In this document: in pieces, positions 1 to 8,954 of the stretch
Position numbering within the stretch: the stretch's first letter is position 1
How the letters are laid out: every line of letters starts with the position of its first letter
NCBI GenBank assembly: GCA_027490995.1
Contig: JAIXWY010000011.1
Span: 682,001-746,000 of the forward strand
DNA: 64,000 nt
Source: Opitutaceae bacterium
GTDB taxonomy: Bacteria; Verrucomicrobiota; Verrucomicrobiia; Opitutales; Opitutaceae
Reading direction: 5' to 3'
The notes under the pieces: generated by a model
Seen by the model: only the letters and a program-made list of their open reading frames with translations
Told to the model about the DNA's origin: nothing
Database searches by the model: none
Made by a program: the position numbers and the translations under genes

Positions 1-1
1 C

Positions 2-472
2 GGATTCGCCCTGCAGGGAGGTAACCTCGTCCGCGGCCGCAAACTCTTCAACGAACACCCCGTCCTTGCCTGCGTGCGCTGCCACATGGTCGGCGGGGAA
101 GGCGGCGCTGCGGGGCCCGCCATGGATGGCATCGGGCGTACCCATACGCGGGAGTATCTCCTCGAAGCGATCGTGGCCCCGAATGCCACCATCGCCCCCG
201 GATACGACGCCGTCTTCCTCACCCGTCGCGACGGATCCACCGTCATGGGCAGCGTCGCGGCCGAGGACGACACGTCACTCACCCTACGTCCCGCATCCGG
301 CGAAGCCCCGGTCCGCGTGCTGCGCAGTGACATTGTCAAGCGGGAGACAGCCCCTTCAAGCATGCCGGAGATTTTCGGCACGGTACTTACCCGCACCGAA
401 CTACGCGATCTCGTGGAATTTCTCGCTTCGCTGACCACCCTGCCCTCGCGAGCGGAGAGCGGGGGCCATTGA
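2..472 (+). CDS. C-terminal part of a PVC-type heme-binding (cytochrome c) protein
   Basis: The reading frame is open at the left edge, so only the last 156 residues are visible. A heme-attachment motif CVRCH lies at visible residues 24-28, preceded by a GRKLFNEHP helix. It is followed by a GPAMDGIG turn and then a small beta-rich stretch with a DGSTVMGS segment. A methionine in SSMPEIFG near the end is the likely second heme ligand. This order (CxxCH, beta insertion, late Met, final LRDLVEFLASL helix) is what I know from the putative heme-binding domain of Pirellula/Verrucomicrobium proteins, which usually ends very large periplasmic proteins with propeller or dehydrogenase domains. The upstream domains are outside the window, so the substrate cannot be named. 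Periplasmic electron transfer is inferred. Confidence 0.85.
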   Translation, partial: GFALQGGNLVRGRKLFNEHPVLACVRCHMVGGEGGAAGPAMDGIGRTHTREYLLEAIVAPNATIAPGYDAVFLTRRDGSTVMGSVAAEDDTSLTLRPASGEAPVRVLRSDIVKRETAPSSMPEIFGTVLTRTELRDLVEFLASLTTLPSRAESGGH

Positions 473-705
473 AGCAACACGGGAAGCCGGAGCGTGCGAG
501 CGGCGTTCAGCGGACCTCCAGATATCGCCACCAAACGGACCGCGCCCAAGCTCCCGGATTCGTTCCATTCCGATCCCGGCGGCGGCGAGGCTCGGTCGTT
601 TTTTGATCTAGCTCGATTCAGGGCTTTGAACGCAATCGACGGAAGTCGGTCGTGCATACCGCATGCCCGTACAGCCACCGTCCATCAGTTCCCGCCGCAC
701 GGACA

Positions 706-1941
706 CTACCGCGTGAGCGCGTAGCCGATACGATACTGATCTGCCTCGCGGCGATTGTAGTCGATCAGCGTCTCACCCCAGCCGTTGAAATACTGAATGT
801 GCAGGTATCCCGCCGCGCTGCGGCGGGCGGTCGGGACCATGCGGAGCGGCACGGTGAATTCGAACTGACCGCTCCCGTAGCCCGAACTCCTTCCCTTGCG
901 GAGGGTCGCGGCGAACTGCAGTCCTTGATCGCGGCCGACCCGGATGCGCCACTCCACGTTCCCACGGTAGCGGTCGATGTCCGGATTTTCCTCTTTCTCG
1001 ACGTAGCTGATGAACCGCGGCGTGATCCACACCCGCCAGCGGTCGCCGATCGGCACGATCGCTGCGGGGGCAAAGTACGCGGTATTTAAGCTCCGCGAAG
1101 CGAGCGTCTTCTGCCCGTTGGACTCATGCTGCAGGCCCGCTTGGATCCCGAGGCGAGTCATCCAATCCGGCTTGAGGTGAAAATCGTCGCGAAAGAAAAA
1201 CAGCGTCGGCCGGTAGCTCGAGTCGTGAAAAGGCTTCGATTCGCCGTTCAGGTCCCAGACGCTGGTCTGGGTGTATCCAAAGTAAAGCGACTGCCACCAA
1301 CGCGGGTCCGTCCCCGAAGGGGCAATGAGACGGTACTTAAAGCTAAACTGCAGCCGGGCGTTCCAGCCGCCGACCGGGCCGAGCAGGAAGTACGTTGGCT
1401 CGTAGGTCGAAACATGGCGCCGCACTGTCTCGCGTTCGGACTCGAGGTCGAGGCTGTCGCCTCGCAGCGAAGTCCCCTTCACGACCTCCGGCGTGGGGCC
1501 GCCACCGGCGGCCGCGGCAGCGGCCCCAGCGGCCGAGGGCGTGACCACGAACATCACCGGATTGGTCGAAAGGTCAGTAAACCGGAGCGAGACGGTTCCC
1601 GACGCCGTCGCAGGCACCGTCACGGCGAAGCGAAGCGTGCTGAAACTCTGCGGTGCAATCGCCAATTGGGCCCCCAAGGCTACCCCCAACGGCCGCACCT
1701 CGATCCGTTGCAACCCACCGCCGCTCGCGAACTCCGCGCGCAGCACCCGCGGGATCACAACATCAAACGGTCCTCCCGAGGGATTGTTCACATAGACGGT
1801 CAACTCCAGAACCTCGCCCGCCTCGACGGCCCGGGTCGGCGGCACCAACAGCAGATCTGGATTGGCCGCGACTGTGCGTAAGAGGGCAAGCATCAGGCCC
1901 AGGCCACACGCGATCCGACGAAAAGACCCCAGCTTCAACAT
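706..1941 (-). CDS. pldA: Outer-membrane phospholipase A with N-terminal Ig-like domain
   Basis: 411 residues from the ATG at 1941; an in-frame start 72 bases upstream would spoil the signal peptide (residues 1-26, hydrophobic core, cut near VAA). Residues about 30-135 look like a beta-sandwich, followed by an Ala/Gly linker (about 137-148). From about 175 to the end comes the phospholipase A1 barrel. The family catalytic triad is visible: His272 and Ser274 in QHESNG and Asn286 in RSLNTAY. The family's C-terminal motif QYFNGWGETLIDYN (383-396) is intact. Known members are calcium-dependent, dimeric hydrolases of outer-membrane phospholipids that keep lipid asymmetry. E. coli PldA is under 300 residues, so the N-terminal domain is an addition. 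The gene stands alone, with no partner in the same direction. Confidence 0.9.
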   Translation of the reverse strand: MLKLGSFRRIACGLGLMLALLRTVAANPDLLLVPPTRAVEAGEVLELTVYVNNPSGGPFDVVIPRVLRAEFASGGGLQRIEVRPLGVALGAQLAIAPQSFSTLRFAVTVPATASGTVSLRFTDLSTNPVMFVVTPSAAGAAAAAAGGGPTPEVVKGTSLRGDSLDLESERETVRRHVSTYEPTYFLLGPVGGWNARLQFSFKYRLIAPSGTDPRWWQSLYFGYTQTSVWDLNGESKPFHDSSYRPTLFFFRDDFHLKPDWMTRLGIQAGLQHESNGQKTLASRSLNTAYFAPAAIVPIGDRWRVWITPRFISYVEKEENPDIDRYRGNVEWRIRVGRDQGLQFAATLRKGRSSGYGSGQFEFTVPLRMVPTARRSAAGYLHIQYFNGWGETLIDYNRREADQYRIGYALTR

Positions 1942-2253
1942 AGTGGCGCGAGCGTGTCTCAGGATCGATGCCTTGACCAGAGCGAAGCGCACCACGCACC
2001 AGCAAGACCTCACGTGATGTCACTCGTAAACCACTACATCCAAAATCCTCGGCTACCACGCCCTCGCGGGGACGCTGCGCGCGGCGGCGCTGTTCCCATA
2101 ACCCTCAGCCTACGCGAATCCCCCTCTCCACCATGGAGGCGAAGCCCACGGAGGCCGAGCCAGCGCCATGCCTCCAGTCGTTACCGCGCAGTCACTTTTG
2201 CGAACGACCCCGATCGTCACAGCCCTCTCCGCGCTCAGGCGGAGGGATGACTC
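1942..2253. other. Intergenic region between pldA and tRNA-Gly
   Basis: About 310 bases upstream of pldA and downstream of the tRNA. Short open frames exist but show no recognisable protein or start context. I see no convincing terminator, promoter or repeat. It presumably carries the pldA promoter. Confidence 0.5.
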
Positions 2254-2328
2254 TGGTGCGGGCGCCGGGAATCGAACCCGGGTTCCATGCTTGGGAAGCA
2301 CATGTGATAACCACTATACTACGCCCGC
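2254..2328 (-). tRNA. tRNA-Gly (anticodon CCC)
   Basis: Read on the minus strand, a 7-bp acceptor stem (GCGGGCG with CGCCCGC) encloses a D arm, an anticodon arm with loop TTCCCAA and a T arm containing GGTTCGATTCC. Loop position gives anticodon CCC, reading GGG glycine codons; the loop matches E. coli glyU. The discriminator is A and the CCA end is encoded (2254-2256). The anticodon stem contains G-U pairs but closes. It lies just downstream of recR on the same strand. Confidence 0.95.
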
Positions 2329-2375
2329 AGACCCCAGACATCCGGAGAAGAAAGGAATCCGGCCTTCCAGCGCAA

Positions 2376-2972
2376 TCACGAATACGACCGGCGACCGTCG
2401 AGCGCGCTTCGTAGCGTCACCGAATCCGCGTACAACACCCCTCCGCCACTGGGCAGACCGAAACCGATCCGGCTCACCTTCACCTCACCACCGGGCGGGA
2501 GATGAGAGGTCAAGTAATGGCAGGTGGCCTCGCCCTCCACATCGTTGGAGAGCGCCAGAATGATTTCTCGCACCTCACCGCGACTCACCCGGTCGAGAAG
2601 CGAAGCGAGATTGAGCTGTTCCGGCCCTACGCCGCTGATCGGGGAAAGTTTGCCGTGGAGGACGTGGTAAACACCGCGGTGTGCCCCGCTGCGCTCGAGC
2701 GCGACGAGGTCCGGCACGTGTTCCACCACGCACACAAGACCTTGGTCGCGACGCTCGTCGGCACAGATCGGGCAGAGATCCGCCTCCGCGAGTTGTCCGC
2801 AGCGCGTGCAACGACGCACGGCGACCGCGGCCGTCCGCAGAGCCTCTACCAGCGCCGGCAGCTGCTCCGGCTTCTCCACCAAGAGGTGCAAGGCGATCCG
2901 CTCGGCGGATCGAAAGCCCACACCGGGCAGCTTCTTGAGCTGGGCCTGAAGCGACTCGAAAGCCGAGGCCAT
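2376..2972 (-). CDS. recR: Recombination mediator protein RecR
   Basis: 198 residues, the normal family length. In order: a helix-hairpin-helix (about 10-30, LKKLPGVGFRSAERIA), a four-cysteine zinc site (Cys55, 58, 67, 70), a Toprim fold (about 79-175, with VVEHVPDL and NDVEGEAT) and the C-terminal YADSVTLRSAL motif. RecR works with RecO and RecF to load RecA at single-strand gaps. It follows ybaB on the same strand with about 50 bases between them, the common dnaX-ybaB-recR order, but dnaX is not next to it here. No Shine-Dalgarno sequence precedes the ATG. Confidence 0.97.
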   Translation of the reverse strand: MASAFESLQAQLKKLPGVGFRSAERIALHLLVEKPEQLPALVEALRTAAVAVRRCTRCGQLAEADLCPICADERRDQGLVCVVEHVPDLVALERSGAHRGVYHVLHGKLSPISGVGPEQLNLASLLDRVSRGEVREIILALSNDVEGEATCHYLTSHLPPGGEVKVSRIGFGLPSGGGVLYADSVTLRSALDGRRSYS

Positions 2973-3022
2973 CGGTCAACGCCTCGCCGGGGATTCAGAA
3001 ACGCGCACGACCACCGTCGGGC

Positions 3023-3331
3023 TCACATGAAGCCCGGCATCTGGAAGGCGCTGGTGACCTTCTGCATTTCCGTGTCGTTGTGCTCCTTCGCCTGCTTGGC
3101 GGCATCCTGCACCGCCGAGAGGATCGTCTCGGACACGAGCTTCGGGTCTTCCTTCAGGAACTCCGGGTCGAGTACGAGCCCGGTGAAACGACCCGCGCCG
3201 TTGATCTTGATCCGCACCGCGCCGCCGCCGGCGGCGATGTCGAATTCCTTCGCTTCGAGTTGCTGCTGAAGCGACTCGATCGAACGCTGCATTTTCTGGG
3301 CTTGCTTGAGGAGTTTGCCGACGCCGGCCAT
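3023..3331 (-). CDS. ybaB: YbaB/EbfC family nucleoid-associated protein
   Basis: 102 residues, typical for the family. It opens with the GVGKLLKQAQKMQ helix, then a coiled segment rich in Gln/Glu, a beta sheet with GGGAVRIKINGAG, and a C-terminal helix with ILSAVQDAAKQAKE. Family members form tweezer-like dimers that bind DNA without strong sequence specificity and are often co-transcribed with recR, as here. The leader before the ATG is pyrimidine-rich with no Shine-Dalgarno sequence. Confidence 0.93.
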   Translation of the reverse strand: MAGVGKLLKQAQKMQRSIESLQQQLEAKEFDIAAGGGAVRIKINGAGRFTGLVLDPEFLKEDPKLVSETILSAVQDAAKQAKEHNDTEMQKVTSAFQMPGFM

Positions 3332-3386
3332 GGGATCAGGATAGGGTTAAGAGTGAGCCTGAGGGACAGACAACTGGGCAGAGGCT

Positions 3387-4328
3387 TCAAGCTCCAAGTA
3401 GCGACGCGTACCCTTCGCGAAACGACGGGTAAAGGGGACGCCAGCCCAGCTCGCGCTGGATGCGATCGCTCACAATCACGCGATCCGGCACCTGCCGCCG
3501 CCGCAAACCTGCACCCTCCCCCGGAAAACCCGGAGGTTCGCGTCCCAGTCGCGCGGCCACCCAGGCAGCGACCGTCGCCTTCGCCTCGGGACACCCGTCC
3601 GCCACGGTGTAGACCTGATCGGCGGCCCGTTCGGGACAGCGCCATGCCGCCACCAGCGCACCGATGATATCATCCCGATGTACCAGGTTCAGGTGGTGCT
3701 CGCCACGCCCGGCCAACTCGGTCGCACCCGCGCGCAACTGGTCCAGTAACAGGTGCCGATCCGGCCCGTAAATCCCCGCCAGGCGCAGGACCGTCCAGGG
3801 ACCCGGCCAGGCGCGCACCACGCGCTCCGACTCAAGGATCAGGCGACCATTCTCCTCCACGGGCTCCGTGTCGCTCGCTTCATCCACCCGAGCTCCCCCG
3901 CCCTGCGCGTACACGGATGTGCTGCTCGTGTAGATCAGGTGAGCACGGACCGGGACCGACGCGGCGCAGGCCCACGCGATCAGCGAGCGGGCACCTTCGA
4001 CATAACTACGGCGATATCCCTCCACACCACCACCCCCAGAGCTCACCGCATTCAAGACAAAGTCGGCATCGCGCGGCATCTGCGCATGCCAGTCGTGACT
4101 CGCAAAATCCGCCACCACCACGTCAACTCCCGCCGCCGCGAGCGCTTCGGCCGTCGCGGGATTCCGCGTGAGCGCGGCGACCTCCAGCCCGGCCGCCCGG
4201 GCCACCCGAGCTACCGTGCCGCCGACGTAGCCGGCACCGAAGACCAGCAGCCGCCGGCCGGCCCACGGGGCAAACCACGCGACAAGATCGGAGTCGCGGT
4301 TTGGACCGGAGAAAGGAGAACGTGTCAT
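3387..4328 (-). CDS. NAD(P)-dependent epimerase/dehydratase-like SDR protein (YeeZ-like)
   Basis: 313 residues. A Rossmann nucleotide-binding motif FGAGYVGG lies at about residues 30-37, followed by a reductase-like core. The segment IYTSSTSVY places a tyrosine at 140, but the lysine four residues later, expected in classical extended SDRs, is a glycine here, as in YeeZ-type proteins. A later LRLAGIYGPDR motif and a LVHRDDIIGAL motif also fit the extended SDR family. The substrate cannot be told from sequence. It lies between ybaB and an acyltransferase on the same strand, with gaps of 30-55 bases, so co-transcription is possible. Confidence 0.75.
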   Translation of the reverse strand: MTRSPFSGPNRDSDLVAWFAPWAGRRLLVFGAGYVGGTVARVARAAGLEVAALTRNPATAEALAAAGVDVVVADFASHDWHAQMPRDADFVLNAVSSGGGGVEGYRRSYVEGARSLIAWACAASVPVRAHLIYTSSTSVYAQGGGARVDEASDTEPVEENGRLILESERVVRAWPGPWTVLRLAGIYGPDRHLLLDQLRAGATELAGRGEHHLNLVHRDDIIGALVAAWRCPERAADQVYTVADGCPEAKATVAAWVAARLGREPPGFPGEGAGLRRRQVPDRVIVSDRIQRELGWRPLYPSFREGYASLLGA

Positions 4329-4359
4329 CGCGCAGCGAGTAACGGTCGAGGTCGCTCGA

Positions 4360-5064
4360 TCAGATCACGACCCCCGGGCCACCGCCCAGTGTATCGTCAT
4401 TGATCGCGTGCAGCCGGGCGGCGAGTTCCTCGGCGGCCGCGCGACGATCCGCGAGTTGCTCGGCCGGAACCAGGACCCCCGACACCCGCACGCGGGAAAA
4501 CGGACGAGGCAGGATGAAGCGATCCCAACTCGGGATGACCCACGCGGACTCGAACACCCCGCCGAGAAGGAGAATCGGGACGCCCGCGCGACGCGCCACA
4601 ACGAGGCCGCCTGCCTTGAAGTCGTAGCGCGGGCCGCGCGGACCATCCGGCGTGATCCCGATGTCGGCGCCGCGCCGGAGCACGTCGACCAGCAACAGCG
4701 CCGCTTCCCGACCCTGCTGACTGCTTGAGCCGCGGATCGTGCGGAGCCCCGCGAGCGCGAAGAACGCGGCCAGCCATGCCCCATCGCGGCTCGCGCTGAC
4801 CAAGGCGTACACCGGCCGACCTTGCCGGAAACGCCGGAAGATCTCGGCGCCAAGGAAGAGCCGATTGTGCCACAACACCATCGCGATCGGTTCATCCGTC
4901 TTCGTCAGACCCGCCAGCGAGGCGTCGGTCGTCTCAAACCGCAGCGTCCGTCCCCACAACCGCATCACACGACCAAGCGCAGCCAGCACCAGACGCTGCC
5001 ACCCGCGGACCGTGTAAGCGGCATCGGAGGAGACTGCGGGAGTGGCGGACGGGCCATCGACCAT
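4360..5064 (-). CDS. DUF374-family lysophospholipid acyltransferase-like protein
   Basis: 234 residues from the ATG at 5064; a TTG at 5100 would add 12 residues and cannot be excluded. The DUF374 pattern is clear: VLWHNRLF near the start, then LVSASRDG, IRGSSSQQG and the strong ITPDGPRGPRY motif, then a hydrophobic VPILLLGG strand. The family belongs to the lysophospholipid/lipid A acyltransferase superfamily, in which the His of the WHxR motif is thought catalytic. Related proteins add acyl chains to lipid A or Kdo-lipid A; that role here is inference, supported only by the presence of lpxK elsewhere in the window. Confidence 0.8.
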   Translation of the reverse strand: MVDGPSATPAVSSDAAYTVRGWQRLVLAALGRVMRLWGRTLRFETTDASLAGLTKTDEPIAMVLWHNRLFLGAEIFRRFRQGRPVYALVSASRDGAWLAAFFALAGLRTIRGSSSQQGREAALLLVDVLRRGADIGITPDGPRGPRYDFKAGGLVVARRAGVPILLLGGVFESAWVIPSWDRFILPRPFSRVRVSGVLVPAEQLADRRAAAEELAARLHAINDDTLGGGPGVVI

Positions 5065-5145
5065 TTGCAGAGTGTTCCGGAAAGCACCCGTCCGCGCCAA
5101 GCGAAGAATTGACGCCTGCGCGACTGTGCTTCACCGACCGAAGGA

Positions 5146-5718
5146 ATGCGTCGCCTCGCCCCCTGCCCGCACCTCCCCCCGGCCCGCGAAGGACTCTCTT
5201 GGCGCCACCTCCATGCGCAGCGGGACGACTCCCGCGGCGAACCCTTCTACCTCGCCTGCCTGGAATATGGTCAGGCGCTGTGGCAGCAGGCCCTACCCGC
5301 ACGAGCGATCCTCTGCCTCGACCGCGCCATGGGCGCGGACCTGACGGGGTCAGAGACTGCGCTACAACGCTGGCCAATGCCCTACGAGGCGCTGGTCTGG
5401 ATGCTCGGGAACGTGCCGTCCGACCTGTTCATCGGCAACCCGCGGGTGCACTTCCAGCACTACGCTGACCGGATGAATGAGCCCCGCCGGGACCAGCGTC
5501 GCTGGCGAGCCTGGGCCTGCTGGGCAATCACGCGGGCCGTGCGGCCCGAATGGCCGGCGGATCCCCGACACAACGTCCGGGAGCCCACAGACGCGGAGAT
5601 CGAGCGCGCCCTGCGCGAACATGGACTCCCTGGAGAGGCCGACACCTGGACCGCCGTCCTGCGACACGCTCGCGCCTCGTCCGTCCAACAAAGTCCCGGG
5701 AAAGTTGGCATTCGCTAA
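5146..5718 (+). CDS. Conserved-looking hypothetical protein, function unknown
   Basis: 190 residues, starting at an ATG that is directly abutted by GAAGGA, so the ribosome-binding spacing is unusual and the start is uncertain. The protein is soluble, with no signal peptide or membrane segment. It is rich in Trp, Tyr and Arg, with motifs such as YLACLEYGQALW, MPYEALVWML and NPRVHFQHYADRM. The non-random aromatic content and good coding bias suggest a real gene. I do not recognise the family. It stands between the divergent acyltransferase gene and an outer-membrane protein gene on the same strand. Confidence 0.65.
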   Translation: MRRLAPCPHLPPAREGLSWRHLHAQRDDSRGEPFYLACLEYGQALWQQALPARAILCLDRAMGADLTGSETALQRWPMPYEALVWMLGNVPSDLFIGNPRVHFQHYADRMNEPRRDQRRWRAWACWAITRAVRPEWPADPRHNVREPTDAEIERALREHGLPGEADTWTAVLRHARASSVQQSPGKVGIR

Positions 5719-5879
5719 GCCGTTGCGACAAGCTCCCAAGGGGACGCCTTGACGCCCCGGGTGGTTTCCCGCTTTGTCGTACCTCTTTTTCGGCATCTCC
5801 GCGCAACCTGCGCGAATGCTTCCTGTCTCTCGTTGCTTCCCCGGATCCTTTCTTTCGCGACCGCTCCCTTTTTCGCACG

Positions 5880-7130
5880 ATGACGTCCACCCGCCTCACC
5901 CTCTGCCTGGTCCTTCTCGGCCTCTTCGCCCCTCTGCGCGCGCAGAGCGGTATGCAGATCCCCTACGAATTCCGACCGGTGCGCAACAATGCGTTCTCGG
6001 TGGGTGTGCGCTTCATTGGCAGCGCGAGCATTCGCTTTGGCAACTTGGGCAGCGTCCCTTCCAACCTCAACATCCCGGCGCTGTCGCTTGCCCCTCAGGC
6101 GATCAACTACGCGAACGGCTCGGTCGGGCTTGACGCGCTTCGCGATGCCGAAAAGGACGCGAATGGCAATCAGACCTCCCCACAAGGTGGCCGGTACACG
6201 GTCCGGGGCGGCGTGCTGGACGCGAATGGTAACCCCGTGCTCGACGGCAACGGCAATGCGGTGACTCAGGTCATCGGTGACTATTTGGCGTATCGTCCCG
6301 GCTACACGCGCGTGTGGTCCTACGTCAACGCGAGCCAAGCGACCTCCAATCCCGGCTCGATCGCGATGAACGCCTACAGTTCCGAGGCGAGCGGCGCTGC
6401 AGCGGAGGCGGATGCCGGCGCGAGCCCCGGCTTTGAATTCACCTACGTCCGCAAGCTCGGCACGTTCGGCGGAAAGATCGAGCTCGGCCTGTTGTTCGGC
6501 ATGGGCATGACCGACATCAACGGCAAGACCTCTGGGGAGGTCAAAGCGACCCTGAAGACGCTGACCGACCTTTACACGCTCGGCGGACAGGCGGCCCCGT
6601 CCGCGCCGTTCGTCGGACCCTCCTACGCAAACTTCACCGCGAACAATGGAACGATCTTCGGATCGTCGCTCGAGACCACCGTGCCGCTCGGAGCCCAGCC
6701 CACGAGCCGCACCAACACGTCGACCCCGAACGGTGCTTCGGTGACCGGCACATGGCAGATCAAGGGTGCCTATTTCCTCTTCCGCGCCGGCCCGGTGCTC
6801 CGCGTTCCCGTGAGCAGCCGCATCGCGATCAATGCGAGTGCCGGCTTTGCAGGCGCCTACATCGGCACACAATACCGCATCGACGAATCACTCAACGTCC
6901 CCGGCGTCCTGCCGATCCGCATCGAAGGCGAGGAGGACTACTCTAAATTCATGGCCGGAGCCTACGCCGAGATTAACGCCGAGTGGTTGGTGACGGAACG
7001 GACGGGGTTCTTTGCGGGAGTGACCGCTGAGTCGCTGGACAAGTACGAGCAGACCCTCGCCGGACGTACCGCCGCTGTTTCCATCGGCTCCAACGTCGGC
7101 TTCCGCATGGGTGTAACGACGCGCTTCTAG
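5880..7130 (+). CDS. Predicted outer-membrane beta-barrel protein
   Basis: 416 residues from ATG 5880, chosen because it begins a signal peptide (about residues 1-22, LCLVLLGLFAPLRAQ); the frame is open further upstream but without sense. The mature protein shows alternating hydrophobic strands, for example FEFTYVRKLG, KIELGLLFGMGM, YFLFRAGPVLRVPV and AYAEINAEWLV. It ends in phenylalanine (VTTRF), the usual recognition signal for outer-membrane insertion. A loop region (about 105-125) is rich in Asn, Gly and Asp. No enzymatic motif is visible. Its stop codon overlaps that of ispH on the other strand. Function unknown. Confidence 0.75.
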   Translation: MTSTRLTLCLVLLGLFAPLRAQSGMQIPYEFRPVRNNAFSVGVRFIGSASIRFGNLGSVPSNLNIPALSLAPQAINYANGSVGLDALRDAEKDANGNQTSPQGGRYTVRGGVLDANGNPVLDGNGNAVTQVIGDYLAYRPGYTRVWSYVNASQATSNPGSIAMNAYSSEASGAAAEADAGASPGFEFTYVRKLGTFGGKIELGLLFGMGMTDINGKTSGEVKATLKTLTDLYTLGGQAAPSAPFVGPSYANFTANNGTIFGSSLETTVPLGAQPTSRTNTSTPNGASVTGTWQIKGAYFLFRAGPVLRVPVSSRIAINASAGFAGAYIGTQYRIDESLNVPGVLPIRIEGEEDYSKFMAGAYAEINAEWLVTERTGFFAGVTAESLDKYEQTLAGRTAAVSIGSNVGFRMGVTTRF

Positions 7131-8878
7131 CCCGCGACGGGCCGGGAGCGCAACTCGGCCAGCACCGTCTCGATCGGCCGAAGCTGCGCCGCGGGCCAGA
7201 GCCCGTTGATCCGATCGATCACCTGCTGGATCACGCCGTCTGGACACGACGCTCCGCCGGTGATCAATACCCGTTTCGGCCCGGCATCCGCGGGCCAGAG
7301 GGCGCGCACCTCCCGCCGACTCTCCCTCGGACCAGCCCCGCTCGCCGCCGGAAAAACGGTGTGCTCAACCGCCTCCCGCGAAAGAATGTTGGCCTCGCTC
7401 TGGATGAAGAATGTTCGGCCGGGCAGACGCTGCTCGCACAGGCGATAGAGCTGATAGGTGTTCGATGAGTTGGTGCCCCCGATCACGAATGCGGCGTCCA
7501 ACGGAAGCTCCAGCGCCCGGGCGAGAGCATCCTGGTTCACCTGGGTGGCATAACACAGCGTGTCATTCCGCGCTCCGCCTCCGATGCGGGGTGGAGTTCC
7601 GGCAACATCCGGTCCGTAGCGGTGCGCAAAGCTCTCGCGGAGGAAGTGGATGATACCTCGCGTCTCGTTCATGAGCAGCGTCGTCTGATTCACGACCGCC
7701 ACGCGCTGCAAATCACGCTCAACTTGGAATCCAGCCGTGTGTCGGTCCCGGAACACGTCCTCAAACCGCGCCTGCGCCTCCGCCGGAGGCAGATCCAACA
7801 ACTCCACCAGCGCCTGTGTCTCCGCGAGGTTACGGACAATCACCGCGGGCGCGTGGCGACGGGTGTTAGAGAATGTTGCCTTGGTCTCCTCGTGCTCGGA
7901 CTTGCCGTGAATGATGACGGTGTAGCCCTCGCGCCCGTAGGTGCGAGCCGCCTTCCAGACTTTCTCGACGAGCATGCACGTCGCATCGTGCTCCCACACC
8001 GCCACACCGCGACGCACGAGGCGGGCCTTGTCGGCGTCAGTAGCCCCAAACGCCGGGATGATCACGATATCATCGGACGTCAGCAGATCCCAAAGCTGCC
8101 GAGCGCCCGGATCCGCGGTCACCGGAACCCCGGACTCCGTCAGAGGCACGCCCTTGTCCGTCTGCAGATAACGCAGCCCACGTCGAGCCAGGTCCTCGTT
8201 GACGAAGGGATTATGGATCAGCTCCGAGAGCATGAAGACCCGCCGACCGGGATTCTCAGCGATCGTCTCGTAAGCGCGCTCGATCGCATTCCGAACGCCC
8301 AGACAGAAGCCAAAATGGCTCGGGATCACGTAGCGAACCGGGCCAAAGTCGAGTCCGACCGGCGCGCCGACCGACCGCTCATTCTGCCGGGAGAGCTCCT
8401 TGATCGCCGCGCAGAGCGTCGACTGGTAGAGCCGCCGCGAGCGATCGTCCCGCAGGTAGATCGCCTGATTGCGCTCCCGCTCCGGACGGAACTTATAGAT
8501 GAAGTCGCTCTCGCTTAGATGAAGGTACGGCACGCGCGCGAGCTCGCTCTCGCACGCCGCCAAGATGGCCTGAAGCGAAGGCGCCAGCGCGTCGGGCTGC
8601 GCGAGGAGATCCGCGATCGATACTCGGACCACCTCCGCGTCGCGCGACTCGCCGGTGGCGCGGCAAAAAAACACCCGGTAGGCACGACCGCCGGCTTCGA
8701 GAGCAAGGATCTCGGTCAGTGCCGAATGCTCAGGCAGCGCAGACTCGAGGCGCTGCACGGCCATCGCCTCGTCCGTGCCGGTGAAGGGCAGCCCGTGTTT
8801 GCTGCCCAGCTTGCGGACGGCTGGCCGATTATGGCCATCGAACGCGAGGATCGCACACAGTCGGGGAAGATCAGGCAT
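7127..8878 (-). CDS. ispH: 4-hydroxy-3-methylbut-2-enyl diphosphate reductase, long form
   Basis: 583 residues, far longer than the usual ~310. Residues about 186-583 are IspH: iron-sulfur ligands Cys192 (FCLGV), Cys301 (DATC) and Cys442 (LCYATQ), the HGKSEHEET active-site segment and NSSNT at 470-474. The enzyme makes IPP and DMAPP in the last MEP-pathway step. The usual GASAP motif reads GGASCPD, with an extra Cys545. The IspH core is also stretched by an insertion around residues 350-395. Residues 1-185 form an extension without a domain I recognise. The downstream end overlaps the stop of the outer-membrane gene by 4 bases. Confidence 0.92.
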   Translation of the reverse strand: MPDLPRLCAILAFDGHNRPAVRKLGSKHGLPFTGTDEAMAVQRLESALPEHSALTEILALEAGGRAYRVFFCRATGESRDAEVVRVSIADLLAQPDALAPSLQAILAACESELARVPYLHLSESDFIYKFRPERERNQAIYLRDDRSRRLYQSTLCAAIKELSRQNERSVGAPVGLDFGPVRYVIPSHFGFCLGVRNAIERAYETIAENPGRRVFMLSELIHNPFVNEDLARRGLRYLQTDKGVPLTESGVPVTADPGARQLWDLLTSDDIVIIPAFGATDADKARLVRRGVAVWEHDATCMLVEKVWKAARTYGREGYTVIIHGKSEHEETKATFSNTRRHAPAVIVRNLAETQALVELLDLPPAEAQARFEDVFRDRHTAGFQVERDLQRVAVVNQTTLLMNETRGIIHFLRESFAHRYGPDVAGTPPRIGGGARNDTLCYATQVNQDALARALELPLDAAFVIGGTNSSNTYQLYRLCEQRLPGRTFFIQSEANILSREAVEHTVFPAASGAGPRESRREVRALWPADAGPKRVLITGGASCPDGVIQQVIDRINGLWPAAQLRPIETVLAELRSRPVAG

Positions 8879-8954
8879 GGGATGCTCGTGTCACGCCGCC
8901 CCCCTAGCCACCGGAAGGGAGACTCCGGGGCCGTCCGGTTGCTGGCGCCGCCGA

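Noticed and set aside
2110-2563. Short frames running across the tRNA-Gly gene
   Set aside because: The tRNA cloverleaf is complete; the frames are accidental and lack a start context.
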